From Acinetobacter nosocomialis (lineage in GTDB: Bacteria; Pseudomonadota; Gammaproteobacteria; Pseudomonadales; Moraxellaceae): a stretch of DNA of 64,000 bases. A model generated the notes under the pieces. It had not been told where the DNA came from. It worked only from the letters and a program-made list of their open reading frames with translations, and searched no databases. Positions 30,523 to 40,938 of the stretch are shown here, piece by piece. Both the position numbers and the translations under genes were made by a program. Position 1 is the first letter of the stretch. Each line of letters opens with the position of its first letter. The stretch covers positions 3,224,001 through 3,288,000 of the forward strand of contig CP107049.1 of assembly GCA_025736915.1 (NCBI GenBank), read 5' to 3'.

Positions 30523-31134
30523 ATGAAATTATATTATTCGCCAGGCGCATGTTCTTTAGCTGCACATATTATTTTAAATGAAATTAATGTTGATTTTGAT
30601 TTAGAACGAGTAAATTTAAAAACACATAAAACAGAAAAAGGTGCAGATTATTACGAAATTAACCCGAAGGGCTATGTACCAGCTTTAGAAATTAACCCAG
30701 GTTTGATTTTGACTGAAAACGTGGCGATTTTACCGTTCCTTGCTCAGCATGATCCTAAACAAGATTTGATTCCTCCTTCAGGCTTAGGCCGTGCGAAAGT
30801 GTTGGAATGGTTGGGTTATTTGAACTCTGAACTACATGATGCTTATGCGGTATTTTTTGGGGCGCCGTTAACAAATGATGAAAAGACCAAAGCTTATGCT
30901 GAAATCGACCGTCTTTTAAAATATATCGATAATTATTTGGCTGAGTCGGATTATGACTATTTAGTAAATGATAATTTTGGTCCAGCTGATGCATATTTAT
31001 TTGTTTTAACAAATTGGTCAAATTCAATTGAGCATGATTTAACGCCGTATAAACATATTATTGCATTACGTAATAAAGTTGCTGAGCGCCAATCTGTACA
31101 AATTGCGATGCGTGATGAAGGTTTAATTTCATAA
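30523..31134 (+). CDS. Beta-class glutathione S-transferase
   Basis: The 203-residue protein begins MKLYYSPGACSLAAHI, the bacterial beta-class hallmark in which Cys10 contacts glutathione. It has NPKGYVPALE (cis-Pro loop), LTENVAILPFLA and a helical C-terminal domain with GPADAYLFVLTNW. It probably conjugates or reduces electrophiles with glutathione; the substrate is unknown. AAGGATCAG precedes the ATG, and a strong terminator follows. Confidence 0.93.
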   Translation: MKLYYSPGACSLAAHIILNEINVDFDLERVNLKTHKTEKGADYYEINPKGYVPALEINPGLILTENVAILPFLAQHDPKQDLIPPSGLGRAKVLEWLGYLNSELHDAYAVFFGAPLTNDEKTKAYAEIDRLLKYIDNYLAESDYDYLVNDNFGPADAYLFVLTNWSNSIEHDLTPYKHIIALRNKVAERQSVQIAMRDEGLIS

Positions 31135-31151
31135 ACGATTTTAAACCTATT

Positions 31152-31184
31152 AAAAAAGGCCCTAATTAATAGGGCCTTTTTTAT
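31152..31184 (+). terminator. Intrinsic terminator after the beta-class GST
   Basis: A 12-bp perfect stem (AAAAAAGGCCCT / AGGGCCTTTTTT) with a 7-nt loop. The A-run on the left also serves the convergent lipoprotein gene. Confidence 0.85.
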
Positions 31185-31196
31185 GTTGAATATAAC

Positions 31197-31541
31197 TTAG
31201 TGTTGAGCTTTTTCTTTTACATCAGCAGCTGCATGTTCAACAGCTTGAGCTGTGTCAGCAGTTGCTTTACGCGCAGTCGCTTCAGTTTGTGCAGCAGCAT
31301 TTGCAGTTTTATCGGCAGCGTGGTCAGCAGCAGCATCAATTTTAGCTGTAGCATTGTCTGTAGCAGTTGCAATATCGCTCGCAGCTTTGTCACCCGCAGA
31401 TTTAATATCAGCGGTTGCTTGTTTAGCAGCATTTTCTAAATGTTCACCTGTAGTCGCGCCAGTTTCTGGAGCTTTATCTTTATTACAACCAACAAGGGCA
31501 ACAGTCGCAGCAAGACCTAAAGCAACAAGTAATTTATTCAT
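31197..31541 (-). CDS. Alanine-rich small lipoprotein
   Basis: A 114-residue protein with a lipoprotein signal and lipobox LVGC (Cys19), so lipid-anchored to a membrane facing the periplasm. The mature part is almost entirely Ala, Lys, Asp and Thr in an 11-residue-like rhythm (AADHAADKTANAAAQ), resembling apolipoprotein/LEA-type amphipathic helices. No enzymatic motif. Known look-alikes are stress-linked or structural; the function here is unknown. Confidence 0.8.
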   Translation of the reverse strand: MNKLLVALGLAATVALVGCNKDKAPETGATTGEHLENAAKQATADIKSAGDKAASDIATATDNATAKIDAAADHAADKTANAAAQTEATARKATADTAQAVEHAAADVKEKAQH

Positions 31542-31651
31542 TGTGTTTTTCCTTCTAATTCATGGCATCCAAAATTATGGATGTCTAAAATATAAACATA
31601 AAGTAACTGATTAATAAAGATCAAAAATTGTTAAAAAGTTGTAACTTCAAT

Positions 31652-31687
31652 ATTAAAAAAGCCTAGCATTTTGCAATGCTAGGCTTT
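31652..31687 (-). terminator. Intrinsic terminator of ahpF
   Basis: A 13-bp perfect stem (AAAGCCTAGCATT, 31658-31670, with its complement 31675-31687) and a TTGC loop. Read leftward, it is followed by TTTTTTAATA. Confidence 0.85.
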
Positions 31688-31714
31688 CGTTCAAGAAGAA
31701 GGAGCTAACCAGTT

Positions 31715-33280
31715 TTACTGCCCAGAACGAATGATGTAATCAAACGCAGAGAGTGATGCTTTAGCACCTTCACCAGTAGCAATAATGATTTGCTTGTAAG
31801 GCACAGTGGTACAGTCACCCGCAGCAAATACACCTTGAACATTGGTTTCGTTGCGGTCATTGACAATGATCTCTCCACGGTTGGTTAACTCAACTTCACT
31901 GTCTTTTAAGAAGTCAGTGTTTGGTAGTAAACCAATCTGTACAAAGATCCCTGCAAGCTCTACCACATGCTCTTCATCAGTGGCACGGTCTTTATATTTA
32001 AGACCAGTCACTTGTGAGCCATCACCTAACACTTCTGTACTTAAGGCATTCATAATTACAGTGGTGTTTGGCAAGCTATGTAATTTGTTTTGCAAAACTT
32101 GGTCAGCACGAAGTTTTGTATCGAACTCAACCAAAGTCACATGCTCAACAATCCCTGCAAGGTCAATTGCAGCTTCAACACCTGAGTTACCACCACCAAT
32201 CACGGCAACACGTTTGCCTTTGAATAATGGGCCATCACAGTGTGGACAATATGCTACACCACGGGTACGGTATTCTTGCTCACCCGGTACATTCATTTCT
32301 CTCCAACGTGCACCTGTTGAAAGAATCACAGTTTTCGATTCAAGTTTTGCACCGTTTTCAAGTTCTACCGCAACCAGACCATTGATCGTTTGGTTTGCAC
32401 CTGTGATTTTGCTAACACGTTGCAGGTTCATGATATCGACATCATATTCACGAACATGTGCTTCCATCTCGGCAGCAAACTTAGGACCTTGAGTCTTTTG
32501 CACAGACGTGAAGTTTTCAATGTCCATAGTATCCATCACCTGACCACCAAAGCGTTCAGCTACGATACCTGTGTTAATACCTTTACGTGCTGCATAAATT
32601 GCAGCTGTTGCACCCGCAGGTCCACCACCAATCACCAATACATCAAATGCATCTTTGGCATTGAGTGCTGCTGCGTCTTTTTCAGCCGAGTTGGTATCAA
32701 GTTTTGCCACAATCTCTTCAAGCGTCATACGACCTTGACCAATGTGCTCATTGTCCTGAAATACCATTGGTACAGCCATGATTTTGCGTTGTTCCACTTC
32801 GTCTTGGAAGAATGAACCATCAATCATGGTTGCTGTGGTGTTCGGGTTGTAAATCGCGATCAGATTCAGCGCCTGTACCACATCAGGACAGTTATGACAG
32901 CTCAGTGATACAAACACATCAAAGTTGACTTTGAGGTTTAGGCCTTTAATCTGGTTCAGCACTTCATCAGAAACCTTCGGCGCATAGCCAGATACTTGTA
33001 ACAGAGCCAAGATCAAAGACGTAAACTCATGACCCATCGGTAAGCCGGCAAAGAACACACGAGGCTGTTCACCTGCTTTAGCCACACCAAAGCTTGGACG
33101 ACGTGTATTGTTGCCATCAAAACGGGCAGTTACCTTGTCAGAAAGCTCAGCGATTTCTGTCACTAGCTCTTTAATTTGAGCAGCTTTATCTGATTCATCT
33201 AAAGCAGCAACTAATTCAATTGGACTTTCTAAACGCTCTAAGTAAGCTTTTAATTGAGTTTTAATGTTTTGATCTAACAT
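31715..33280 (-). CDS. ahpF: Alkyl hydroperoxide reductase subunit F
   Basis: FAD- and NADH-dependent flavoprotein that reduces AhpC. It has an N-terminal tandem thioredoxin-like domain with the redox pair CHNC near residue 130, followed by a thioredoxin-reductase-like part. That part has the FAD motif [10 protein letters not shown], the second redox pair CPHC, the NAD motif [10 protein letters not shown] and a late [10 protein letters not shown]. The length (521) matches E. coli AhpF. Here ahpF and ahpC are about 1.6 kb apart with three small genes between them, rather than in one operon. Confidence 0.97.
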   Translation of the reverse strand: MLDQNIKTQLKAYLERLESPIELVAALDESDKAAQIKELVTEIAELSDKVTARFDGNNTRRPSFGVAKAGEQPRVFFAGLPMGHEFTSLILALLQVSGYAPKVSDEVLNQIKGLNLKVNFDVFVSLSCHNCPDVVQALNLIAIYNPNTTATMIDGSFFQDEVEQRKIMAVPMVFQDNEHIGQGRMTLEEIVAKLDTNSAEKDAAALNAKDAFDVLVIGGGPAGATAAIYAARKGINTGIVAERFGGQVMDTMDIENFTSVQKTQGPKFAAEMEAHVREYDVDIMNLQRVSKITGANQTINGLVAVELENGAKLESKTVILSTGARWREMNVPGEQEYRTRGVAYCPHCDGPLFKGKRVAVIGGGNSGVEAAIDLAGIVEHVTLVEFDTKLRADQVLQNKLHSLPNTTVIMNALSTEVLGDGSQVTGLKYKDRATDEEHVVELAGIFVQIGLLPNTDFLKDSEVELTNRGEIIVNDRNETNVQGVFAAGDCTTVPYKQIIIATGEGAKASLSAFDYIIRSGQ

Positions 33281-33535
33281 CTGTTTTTACTCCAATGCAT
33301 CCAAATTCTTTCAATAGATGCATAGTACGTTAAAACACAGAATAGGTAAAACAGTATGTTTTTATAGATTTGATCGGTTTTTTGAATTATTAAATCTATT
33401 CATAAATAAGATCAATAATTTATCTCTAAACGCTATTTATTACTCTTTTTTATCTTTTAAAGTGAAAGTATTTAAAAATTTATATATGTTATATGGCTGT
33501 AAAGATTTTATGTCATAACATTAAAAGGTACTTTC

Positions 33536-33754
33536 ATGTCATTGCAACGCGGCATTTATCAGCATTATAAAGGTAATCTCTATCAAGTTTTTTCTGTGGC
33601 AAAACACAGTGAGACTGAAGAAGAGTTAGTCGTTTATCAGTGTCTTTATGGTGACTATTCAACTTGGGTACGTCCGCTAGATATGTTTACTGAAACGGTG
33701 CAAATGGCTGACGGAAGTATCGTGCCGCGTTTCAAGTTAATTCAAAGCACTTAA
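33536..33754 (+). CDS. DUF1653 domain protein
   Basis: A 72-residue protein covering a whole DUF1653 domain ([13 protein letters not shown], then ...[21 protein letters not shown]). These are small cytosolic SH3-like proteins without an established function. AAAAGG precedes the ATG. It may be cotranscribed with the methyltransferase 45 bp downstream. Confidence 0.85.
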   Translation: MSLQRGIYQHYKGNLYQVFSVAKHSETEEELVVYQCLYGDYSTWVRPLDMFTETVQMADGSIVPRFKLIQST

Positions 33755-33799
33755 CTCAAACGACCTTCATATAAAATAACGATTTAAAAGGGTGAATAT

Positions 33800-34387
33800 A
33801 TGCCAAATACTTTTTTCTTACAAAGAGTTGCCGATTTATATGACACCTTTAAACAGCATGATTCACAGCAATCTGATCGTTTACAACGATACCGCAACAT
33901 AGAAGTAGAATCTGCAAAATTAATTTCGCAATTTATTCGCATGCAGCAAGCCAAGGCTCTATTAGAAATTGGTACTTCGACAGGGTATTCAACTTTATGG
34001 CTAGCTGAAGCCGCTCAGGCAACTGGTGGACAGGTGACTACAGTTGAAATTGATGCAAAGCGAAGTGCTGAGGCGAAACGCCATGTTGCTGAATTAGAAC
34101 TCAGTGAAATTGTTCAATTTTGGGTGGGAGATGCAGCCGATTATTTAAAAGAAGCAAATGAAGTTTATGATTTTATTTTGCTAGATGCTGAACGTGATGT
34201 ATATGAAAGTTATTGGCCAGATTTAAAACGTTTAATTAAGCCTAAAGGTGGAGTTTTAGTCGTTGATAATGTGATTTCTCATGCAGCAGAAGTAAATTCT
34301 TTTTTATCTTTAATTAAAAAGGATGCAGATTTCATGAGCAGTATTGTGCCTGTGGGCGCAGGTTTATGTTTAGTAGTCACAAAATAA
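33800..34387 (+). CDS. Class I SAM-dependent O-methyltransferase-like protein
   Basis: A 195-residue protein with the methyltransferase core LLEIGTSTGYSTLWLA (motif I), VEIDAKRSAEAKRH, DFILLDAERDVY and GGVLVVDNVI, as in the catechol-O-methyltransferase-like family 3. These use SAM and often a divalent metal; the acceptor is unknown. AAAAGGGTG lies just before the ATG, and an intrinsic terminator follows. Confidence 0.88.
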   Translation: MPNTFFLQRVADLYDTFKQHDSQQSDRLQRYRNIEVESAKLISQFIRMQQAKALLEIGTSTGYSTLWLAEAAQATGGQVTTVEIDAKRSAEAKRHVAELELSEIVQFWVGDAADYLKEANEVYDFILLDAERDVYESYWPDLKRLIKPKGGVLVVDNVISHAAEVNSFLSLIKKDADFMSSIVPVGAGLCLVVTK

Positions 34388-34417
34388 TTTTACTGAAATC
34401 GTTTTATATTCCAGTCG

Positions 34418-34443
34418 GGCCTGTTTTGAACAGGCCTTTTTTA
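34418..34443 (+). terminator. Intrinsic terminator after the O-methyltransferase
   Basis: GGCCTGTT pairs with AACAGGCC (34429-34436) around a TTG loop, followed by a T-run. Confidence 0.8.
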
Positions 34444-34449
34444 TATTTA

Positions 34450-34665
34450 TTATGAGGCAATCACCAAAGAGAGTCGTGTAAAGTGCAAATTAAATTCTAA
34501 ATATTTATGTACAAAAGCGGCTTTATCCGTTGAACGTAATAAATTGTCATAAACAAATTCCGGAACAGGATGATATAGATCTCCCGAACCATCGCTATAA
34601 AATATTTTTAAATGACGCGATGTCGCATTGTATTTCCATGAAGTGACGACCGCTGTATTTACCAT
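34450..34665 (-). CDS. KTSC domain protein
   Basis: A 71-residue protein fitting the KTSC domain (WKYNATSRHLKIFYSDGSGDLYHPVPEFVYDNLL, then a Phe/His-rich end), a small domain found alone or next to nucleic-acid-related proteins and of unknown role. AAAGGGG lies 7 nt before the ATG. Confidence 0.8.
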   Translation of the reverse strand: MVNTAVVTSWKYNATSRHLKIFYSDGSGDLYHPVPEFVYDNLLRSTDKAAFVHKYLEFNLHFTRLSLVIAS

Positions 34666-34804
34666 AAATTTACCCCTTTATTTCATATCAAACTTACTCA
34701 AAAATTAACCAGTTGTTTATTTGACATTACTCAATGTTGAGGCCGCGGGGAAGGGCATAATTGTAAAAGTATCAGTAGAAAATGTGATGTGCTTATTCAA
34801 AACA

Positions 34805-34836
34805 AAAGAACCACCCGATAAAGGGTGGTTCTTTGA
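34805..34836 (-). terminator. Intrinsic terminator of ahpC
   Basis: A 12-bp perfect stem (AAAGAACCACCC / GGGTGGTTCTTT) with a 6-nt loop, just past the ahpC stop codon. Leftward it runs into TTTTGTTTT. Confidence 0.8.
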
Positions 34837-34857
34837 GTTTTTAAAATCTAAGAGAGA

Positions 34858-35421
34858 TTAGATTTTACCAACTAAGTCGATAGATGGAGCAAGAGTAGCT
34901 TCGCCTTCTTTCCATTTAGCTGGGCAAACTTCACCTGGGTGAGCGTGTACGTATTGAGCAGCTTTTACTTTACGAAGAAGTTCAGACGCGTCACGGCCGA
35001 TACCACCAGCGTTAAGTTCAACGATTTGGATTTTACCTTCTGGATCGATAACGAAAGTACCACGGTCAGCTAAACCTTCAGATTCGATAAGAACGTCGAA
35101 GTTTTTAGAAAGAGTCCAAGTTGGGTCGCCAACTAATGGGTATTGAATTTTTTTGATTTCTTCAGAAGTGTCGTGCCAAGCTTTGTGAGTGAAGTGTGTA
35201 TCAGTAGATACAGCATAAATTTCAACACCAAGTTTTTGGAATTCAGCGTAGTTGTCAGCTAAGTCACCAAGTTCAGTTGGGCAAACGAAAGTGAAGTCAG
35301 CTGGATAGAAGAATACAACAGACCATTTACCTTTAAGGTTAGTTTCGTTAACTTCAACAAATTGGCCGTTGTGGTAAGCAGTTGCTTGGAAAGGTTTAAC
35401 TTCAGTATTAATCAAGCTCAT
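34858..35421 (-). CDS. ahpC: Alkyl hydroperoxide reductase subunit C (2-Cys peroxiredoxin)
   Basis: Peroxiredoxin that reduces hydrogen peroxide and organic peroxides, recycled by AhpF. The peroxidatic Cys is in [13 protein letters not shown] (about residue 47), and the resolving Cys is in [10 protein letters not shown] (about 165). From the chosen ATG it is 187 residues, the E. coli length, and begins [11 protein letters not shown] like E. coli MSLINTKIKPF. GGAG lies 6 nt upstream; ATGs at 35424 and 35433 are less likely. The gene is monocistronic. Confidence 0.97.
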   Translation of the reverse strand: MSLINTEVKPFQATAYHNGQFVEVNETNLKGKWSVVFFYPADFTFVCPTELGDLADNYAEFQKLGVEIYAVSTDTHFTHKAWHDTSEEIKKIQYPLVGDPTWTLSKNFDVLIESEGLADRGTFVIDPEGKIQIVELNAGGIGRDASELLRKVKAAQYVHAHPGEVCPAKWKEGEATLAPSIDLVGKI

Positions 35422-35746
35422 CATTGTCTCCATGATTGAGGTTTATATTTAAACTTGTTTACGAGATGTAGAATAAATAAAAATTCTTTATTGGGGAAAT
35501 AGTATTTTTACATGACTAAAATCGGAAAATTGAATAAGTGATAAATTTACGATTTTTAAGTCCCCAAACACTGTATTCGATTTGACTGCAAAAACATGTA
35601 AATCAAATGACAGTTATCGTAAAAGAAACTTGCATAACAACATGAAGTCTAGCGAGACAAAATTCAAGGGTAAAATTTAAAAAAATTAAAAATATATAAA
35701 AAACCAACTGTTTTACCTGAAGAGCATTAAAGCGTAAAATAGCGGA
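35422..35746. other. Divergent ahpC-hrpA intergenic region
   Basis: About 325 bp that must hold the ahpC promoter (leftward) and the hrpA promoter (rightward). It is AT-rich, with no gene. A peroxide-responsive (OxyR) site would be expected for ahpC, but I could not find one that I would defend. Confidence 0.5.
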
Positions 35747-38700
35747 TTGTTGAATTTTCAGGAAAATTTATCTGTGCTGAATGGTTTAAATATTGATCAG
35801 TGGGTAATGGCAAGAGATCGTTACCGTTTAAATCGTTTGCGTAAAGATAAAAAAGCCAATACAGCAGAGATTGAAAAATTATTTGAACAATCGAATGCCA
35901 AAGTAAAGCAGCGATTTGAACGTCTCCCTAAAATTAAACTGAATCAGGAACTACCTGTTTCTCAATATGCTGACCGTTTAATTGATGCGATTCAAAAGCA
36001 TCAAGTTATTATTGTGGCAGGTGAAACAGGCTCGGGTAAAACTACTCAGCTTCCTCAAATTGCAATGTTAGCAGGCCGTGGCTTAACGGGTATGATTGGG
36101 CATACTCAGCCACGTCGTTTAGCTGCACGTAGTGTTTCTCAGCGTATTGCAGAAGAAGTCGGTGAAAAGCTCGGCGAATCGATTGGTTTTAAAATCCGTT
36201 TTAATGAACAAGGTTCGCAAGACTCGATTGTACGGTTAATGACTGATGGTATTTTGCTTGCCGAGCTAGGCAATGACCGCTTCTTATCTAAATATGACAC
36301 GATCATTATTGATGAAGCGCATGAACGCTCACTCAATATCGATTTTATTATGGGTTATTTAAAGCAATTATTGCCAAAACGCCCAGATTTAAAAGTGATT
36401 GTGACTTCGGCAACTTTAGACGTAAATCGCTTTAGTAATTACTTTAATGATGCGCCTATTTTTGAAGTAGAAGGTCGTAGCTATCCGGTTGAAGTACGTT
36501 ATCGCCCAATTTCAGAGATGAATATTGGCGGCAGTGACGACGATGAGTTTGATGATTTTGAAGAAAATCTACCTCGAGCAGTTGTACAGGCAGTTGAAGA
36601 ATGTTTTGCTGATGCCGAAGCAAAAGGTCACCCCGAACATGCCGACATTTTAATTTTCTCAAGTACAGAACAAGAAATTCGTGAGTTGCAGGAAACCTTG
36701 CAAAAGTATGGGCCGAGACATACTGAAATTTTACCGTTGTATGCGCGCTTAGCTGTTTCTGAACAACAAAAGATTTTTAGTCCAGGTGGTAAAGGCCGTC
36801 GTATTATTATTGCGACCAACGTGGCCGAAACTGCGCTAACTGTTCCAAATATTCGCTACGTGATTGATAGTGGTTTTGCACGTATATCGCGTTATAACTA
36901 TCGTTCACGCGTACAACGTTTACCCATTGAAGCAATTTCTCAAGCAGCAGCCAATCAGCGTAAAGGGCGTTGTGGTCGTATTGCTCCAGGTGTGTGTATT
37001 CGTTTATATAGCGAAGAAGACTTTTTAAGCCGTCCTGAATTTACCGAACCTGAAATTAAACGAACCAACTTGGCTTCGGTTATTTTGCAAATGCAAAGCT
37101 TAGGGTTAGGTGAGCTAGAAAACTTCGATTTTATTGAGCCACCAGATTTCCGCCTAGTCAATGATGGTCGAAAACTACTCATTGAGTTGGGTGCACTTAA
37201 CGAGAAGAAAAATGAGCTGACTAAAGTCGGGCAAATGATGGCACGTATGCCAATTGACCCACGACTCGCGCGCATGATTGTGGGCGGTGCTCATTTCGGG
37301 GTGCTTAAAGAAATTTTAGTGGTTGTCAGTGCGCTTGCAGTGCAAGACCCACGTGAGCGCCCTGCTGACAAACAAATGCAGGCTGACCAAAAGCATGCCT
37401 TATTCCGCGAGGCTGATTCAGATTTTCTGTTTTATTTAAAACTTTGGGAGACTTTAAATCCTAAAGGTGAAGCAGGCATGTCTGAAAACAAACGTCGCCA
37501 GTTTGCCAAGCAGCACTTCTTAAGCTGGTTACGCTTACGCGAATGGAAACAGACGCATAAACAATTGGTCGAGTTAGCTGAAGGTTTAAAACTGAGTTTT
37601 AATGAAAAAACTGCGAACTATGAAAACCTGCACCGTGCGTTGCTGACAGGTTTATTGTCTTTTATTGCCAATAAAACTGATGAACGTAATATCTTTATGG
37701 CAGTGCGTCAACAAAAGGCGAAAGTCTTTCCTGCCAGTACTTTGCACAAAACCAATACTGCTTGGGTGATGGCTTTTGAGATGGTGGAAACCTCTCAGGT
37801 TTATTTACGTACTTTAGCCAAAATTGATCCTGAATGGATTTTGCTTGCTGCACGCGACTTGTTGAAATATCACTATTTTGAGCCGCATTGGTCTAAGAAA
37901 GCTGGGATTGTAAATGCGTATGCTCAAATTTCGCTGTTTGGTTTAATTATTGAACCAAAGCGCTTAATTAATTTTGAGAAAGTTGACCAGCCTGCTGCTC
38001 ATGAAATTTTCTTACGTGATGCATTAACCACAGGTAACTTAGGTACAGTTCCGCCATTTTTAAAACACAATTTACTTAAACTTGAAGAAGTTGAACGAGT
38101 TGAAGATAAATTGCGTCGCCGTGATTTGGTGGTGGATGAAGAAACGATTTATCAGTTCTATGCCTCTAAAATTCCTGAAGAAATTGCAAGTCGAAGTAGT
38201 TTTGAAGACTGGCGTGCAACGGTTGAAGCAAAAAATCCACGTTATTTATTTGTAGAAGATGATGCACTTTGGCTCAATGACCGTCCAACAACACAGCAAT
38301 TCCCAGATCATTTGCATAATGGGCAGCTACGTTTAGCAACGACTTATCGTTTTGACCCAAGCCATGATGAAGATGGTGCAACGGTTCAAATTCCTGTGCA
38401 GGCGTTGCCTCAAGTTGATGAAAATATCTGGTCATGGGGGATTCCGGGTTGGCGACAAGATTTAATCGAGGCATTACTTAAAGCTTTACCTAAAGATAAG
38501 CGTCGTAGTGTAGTGCCTATTCCTGACACAGCTCGTAAACTCATGCAAGGTATTGATGCTGTACATTTGCGTCAGCATATTTTTAGTTATTTAGCTTTTG
38601 CTTTACGTGGTGAGCAAATTACTGAAAAAGATTTTTCGTTTGAACGTATTGATCCATATTTGGTGCCTTTTATTAAGGTGATTGATGAAAAAGATAAGTT

Positions 38701-39631
38701 GATTGCGAAAGGTCGTGATTTACCTGAGTTAAAAGCACGTTGCCGAGTGGAAACACATCGTCCAGTGAAACAGCAAAAAGGCGAGTTTAAAGATTTTCCT
38801 GAGAACTTTACTTTTGAGGCTTCTCATAAAGTCACGGGTGTTGTTGTTAAACAATTTCAGGCTTTAGTTCCGACCAAGGCTTTTGCTGACCTCGAAGCTA
38901 AAGATGAGTCAGGCATTGTTATTCAAACTTTTAACGATCAAGCTGAGGCGATTAAACAGCATCGCGAAGGGATTATTCGTCTAGTACATATGCAACTGGG
39001 TGACTTGGTTCGTCAGTTGAAAAAGCAGATTTCAAAACCACTTGCGCTTGCTTATTCGCCTTTAGGCGATAAAGCCAAGCTTGAGCAGATGTTGGTCTAT
39101 GCAACATTGCAGATGGCAATTACAACTTTGCCAATTAATGCTGATGAATTTAATAAGCTGCTAGATCAGGTCAAAAAGCAATTTTTGAGTTATGGTCAGC
39201 AAGCACTTGAGCAATTAAGTGATATTTATATTCAATGGCAGCAAATCCGTCGTCAGCTTTTAGTGCTTGATGCAGGAGTGTTTGGACGTAGTATTGATGA
39301 TATTGAAGATCAGTTAGATCTCATGTCACTTGGCAATTTTGTTTACTGCCAACCAGTCGATCTTTGGCAAGAATATCCGCGTTATTTAAAAGCGTTGCTA
39401 TTGCGTTTAGATCGATTGCCAAATAATCTACAGCGAGATCATGCCGCTATTGATGATGTCGATCCATGGATGGACAAGGTATTTAAATTCAAAAACGATC
39501 CAAGAATCAAAGAATTGTATTTGATGTTGGAAGAATTTCGCATTTCTTTATTTTCTCAACCGATGAAAACCAAGATGCCTATTTCGCCAACTCGACTGCA
39601 AAAGTTATGGGATCGTTTGGGAATCAGTTAA
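35747..39631 (+). CDS. hrpA: ATP-dependent RNA helicase HrpA
   Basis: DEAH-box RNA helicase. GETGSGKTTQLPQ (motif I), TQPRRLAARS (Ia), DEAHERS (II), SAT (III), NVAETALTVPNIRYVIDSG (V) and QRKGRCGR (VI) are all present. These are followed by the HA2/OB-fold regions and the long DUF3418 C-terminal domain typical of HrpA (total 1294 residues, E. coli 1300). In E. coli it rescues stalled ribosomes and affects fimbrial mRNA processing. The start is uncertain: the TTG at 35747 is the longest option; a GTG 27 nt in, preceded by AGGA, and an ATG at about residue 21 are alternatives. Confidence 0.95.
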   Translation: MLNFQENLSVLNGLNIDQWVMARDRYRLNRLRKDKKANTAEIEKLFEQSNAKVKQRFERLPKIKLNQELPVSQYADRLIDAIQKHQVIIVAGETGSGKTTQLPQIAMLAGRGLTGMIGHTQPRRLAARSVSQRIAEEVGEKLGESIGFKIRFNEQGSQDSIVRLMTDGILLAELGNDRFLSKYDTIIIDEAHERSLNIDFIMGYLKQLLPKRPDLKVIVTSATLDVNRFSNYFNDAPIFEVEGRSYPVEVRYRPISEMNIGGSDDDEFDDFEENLPRAVVQAVEECFADAEAKGHPEHADILIFSSTEQEIRELQETLQKYGPRHTEILPLYARLAVSEQQKIFSPGGKGRRIIIATNVAETALTVPNIRYVIDSGFARISRYNYRSRVQRLPIEAISQAAANQRKGRCGRIAPGVCIRLYSEEDFLSRPEFTEPEIKRTNLASVILQMQSLGLGELENFDFIEPPDFRLVNDGRKLLIELGALNEKKNELTKVGQMMARMPIDPRLARMIVGGAHFGVLKEILVVVSALAVQDPRERPADKQMQADQKHALFREADSDFLFYLKLWETLNPKGEAGMSENKRRQFAKQHFLSWLRLREWKQTHKQLVELAEGLKLSFNEKTANYENLHRALLTGLLSFIANKTDERNIFMAVRQQKAKVFPASTLHKTNTAWVMAFEMVETSQVYLRTLAKIDPEWILLAARDLLKYHYFEPHWSKKAGIVNAYAQISLFGLIIEPKRLINFEKVDQPAAHEIFLRDALTTGNLGTVPPFLKHNLLKLEEVERVEDKLRRRDLVVDEETIYQFYASKIPEEIASRSSFEDWRATVEAKNPRYLFVEDDALWLNDRPTTQQFPDHLHNGQLRLATTYRFDPSHDEDGATVQIPVQALPQVDENIWSWGIPGWRQDLIEALLKALPKDKRRSVVPIPDTARKLMQGIDAVHLRQHIFSYLAFALRGEQITEKDFSFERIDPYLVPFIKVIDEKDKLIAKGRDLPELKARCRVETHRPVKQQKGEFKDFPENFTFEASHKVTGVVVKQFQALVPTKAFADLEAKDESGIVIQTFNDQAEAIKQHREGIIRLVHMQLGDLVRQLKKQISKPLALAYSPLGDKAKLEQMLVYATLQMAITTLPINADEFNKLLDQVKKQFLSYGQQALEQLSDIYIQWQQIRRQLLVLDAGVFGRSIDDIEDQLDLMSLGNFVYCQPVDLWQEYPRYLKALLLRLDRLPNNLQRDHAAIDDVDPWMDKVFKFKNDPRIKELYLMLEEFRISLFSQPMKTKMPISPTRLQKLWDRLGIS

Positions 39632-39717
39632 GATAGATCGGGGTTTGTTTATGCGTTTGTTTAGCCTACAACGCAACTTATAAATGAAAGATTAACAAAC
39701 CCTATTCATTTTTTTAG

Positions 39718-40833
<1,116 letters not shown>

Positions 40834-40849
40834 GCTACAAGATTAATTA

Positions 40850-40878
40850 AAAAAACGCTCGTAAGAGCGTTTTTTTAT
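40850..40878 (+). terminator. Intrinsic terminator of the KAS III-like gene
   Basis: AAAAAACGCTC pairs with GAGCGTTTTTT (40865-40875) around GTAA, followed by a T-run. Confidence 0.85.
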
Positions 40879-40891
40879 GAGCGAAATAATA

Positions 40892-40921
40892 TAAAAAAGC
40901 GAGCCAAAATTAGCCCGCTTA
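40892..40921 (-). terminator. Probable terminator at the end of the ben cluster
   Basis: AAGCG-A-GC pairs imperfectly with GC-C-CGCTT (about 40897-40920). Read leftward, it is followed by TTTTTTAT. It lies just past the porin gene. Confidence 0.5.
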
Positions 40922-40938
40922 GATTGAATCAAAAGTTA

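Noticed and set aside
31200..31614. Cys/Ser- and Ala-rich frames opposite the lipoprotein gene
   Set aside because: Antisense shadows of the Ala/Asp/Lys repeat; the - strand frame has a proper lipoprotein signal and start.
33294..33323. ATGCATC / GATGCAT inverted repeat upstream of ahpF
   Set aside because: Arms are only 7 bp and 16 bp apart, and they match no peroxide-regulator consensus that I could defend.
33318..33518. 66-residue open frame between ahpF and the DUF1653 gene
   Set aside because: AT-rich promoter region of ahpF, no ribosome site, low-complexity Phe/Leu/Asn product.
35422..35746. Possible OxyR site before ahpC
   Set aside because: No four-part ATAG/CTAT pattern with the proper 7-nt spacing could be found.
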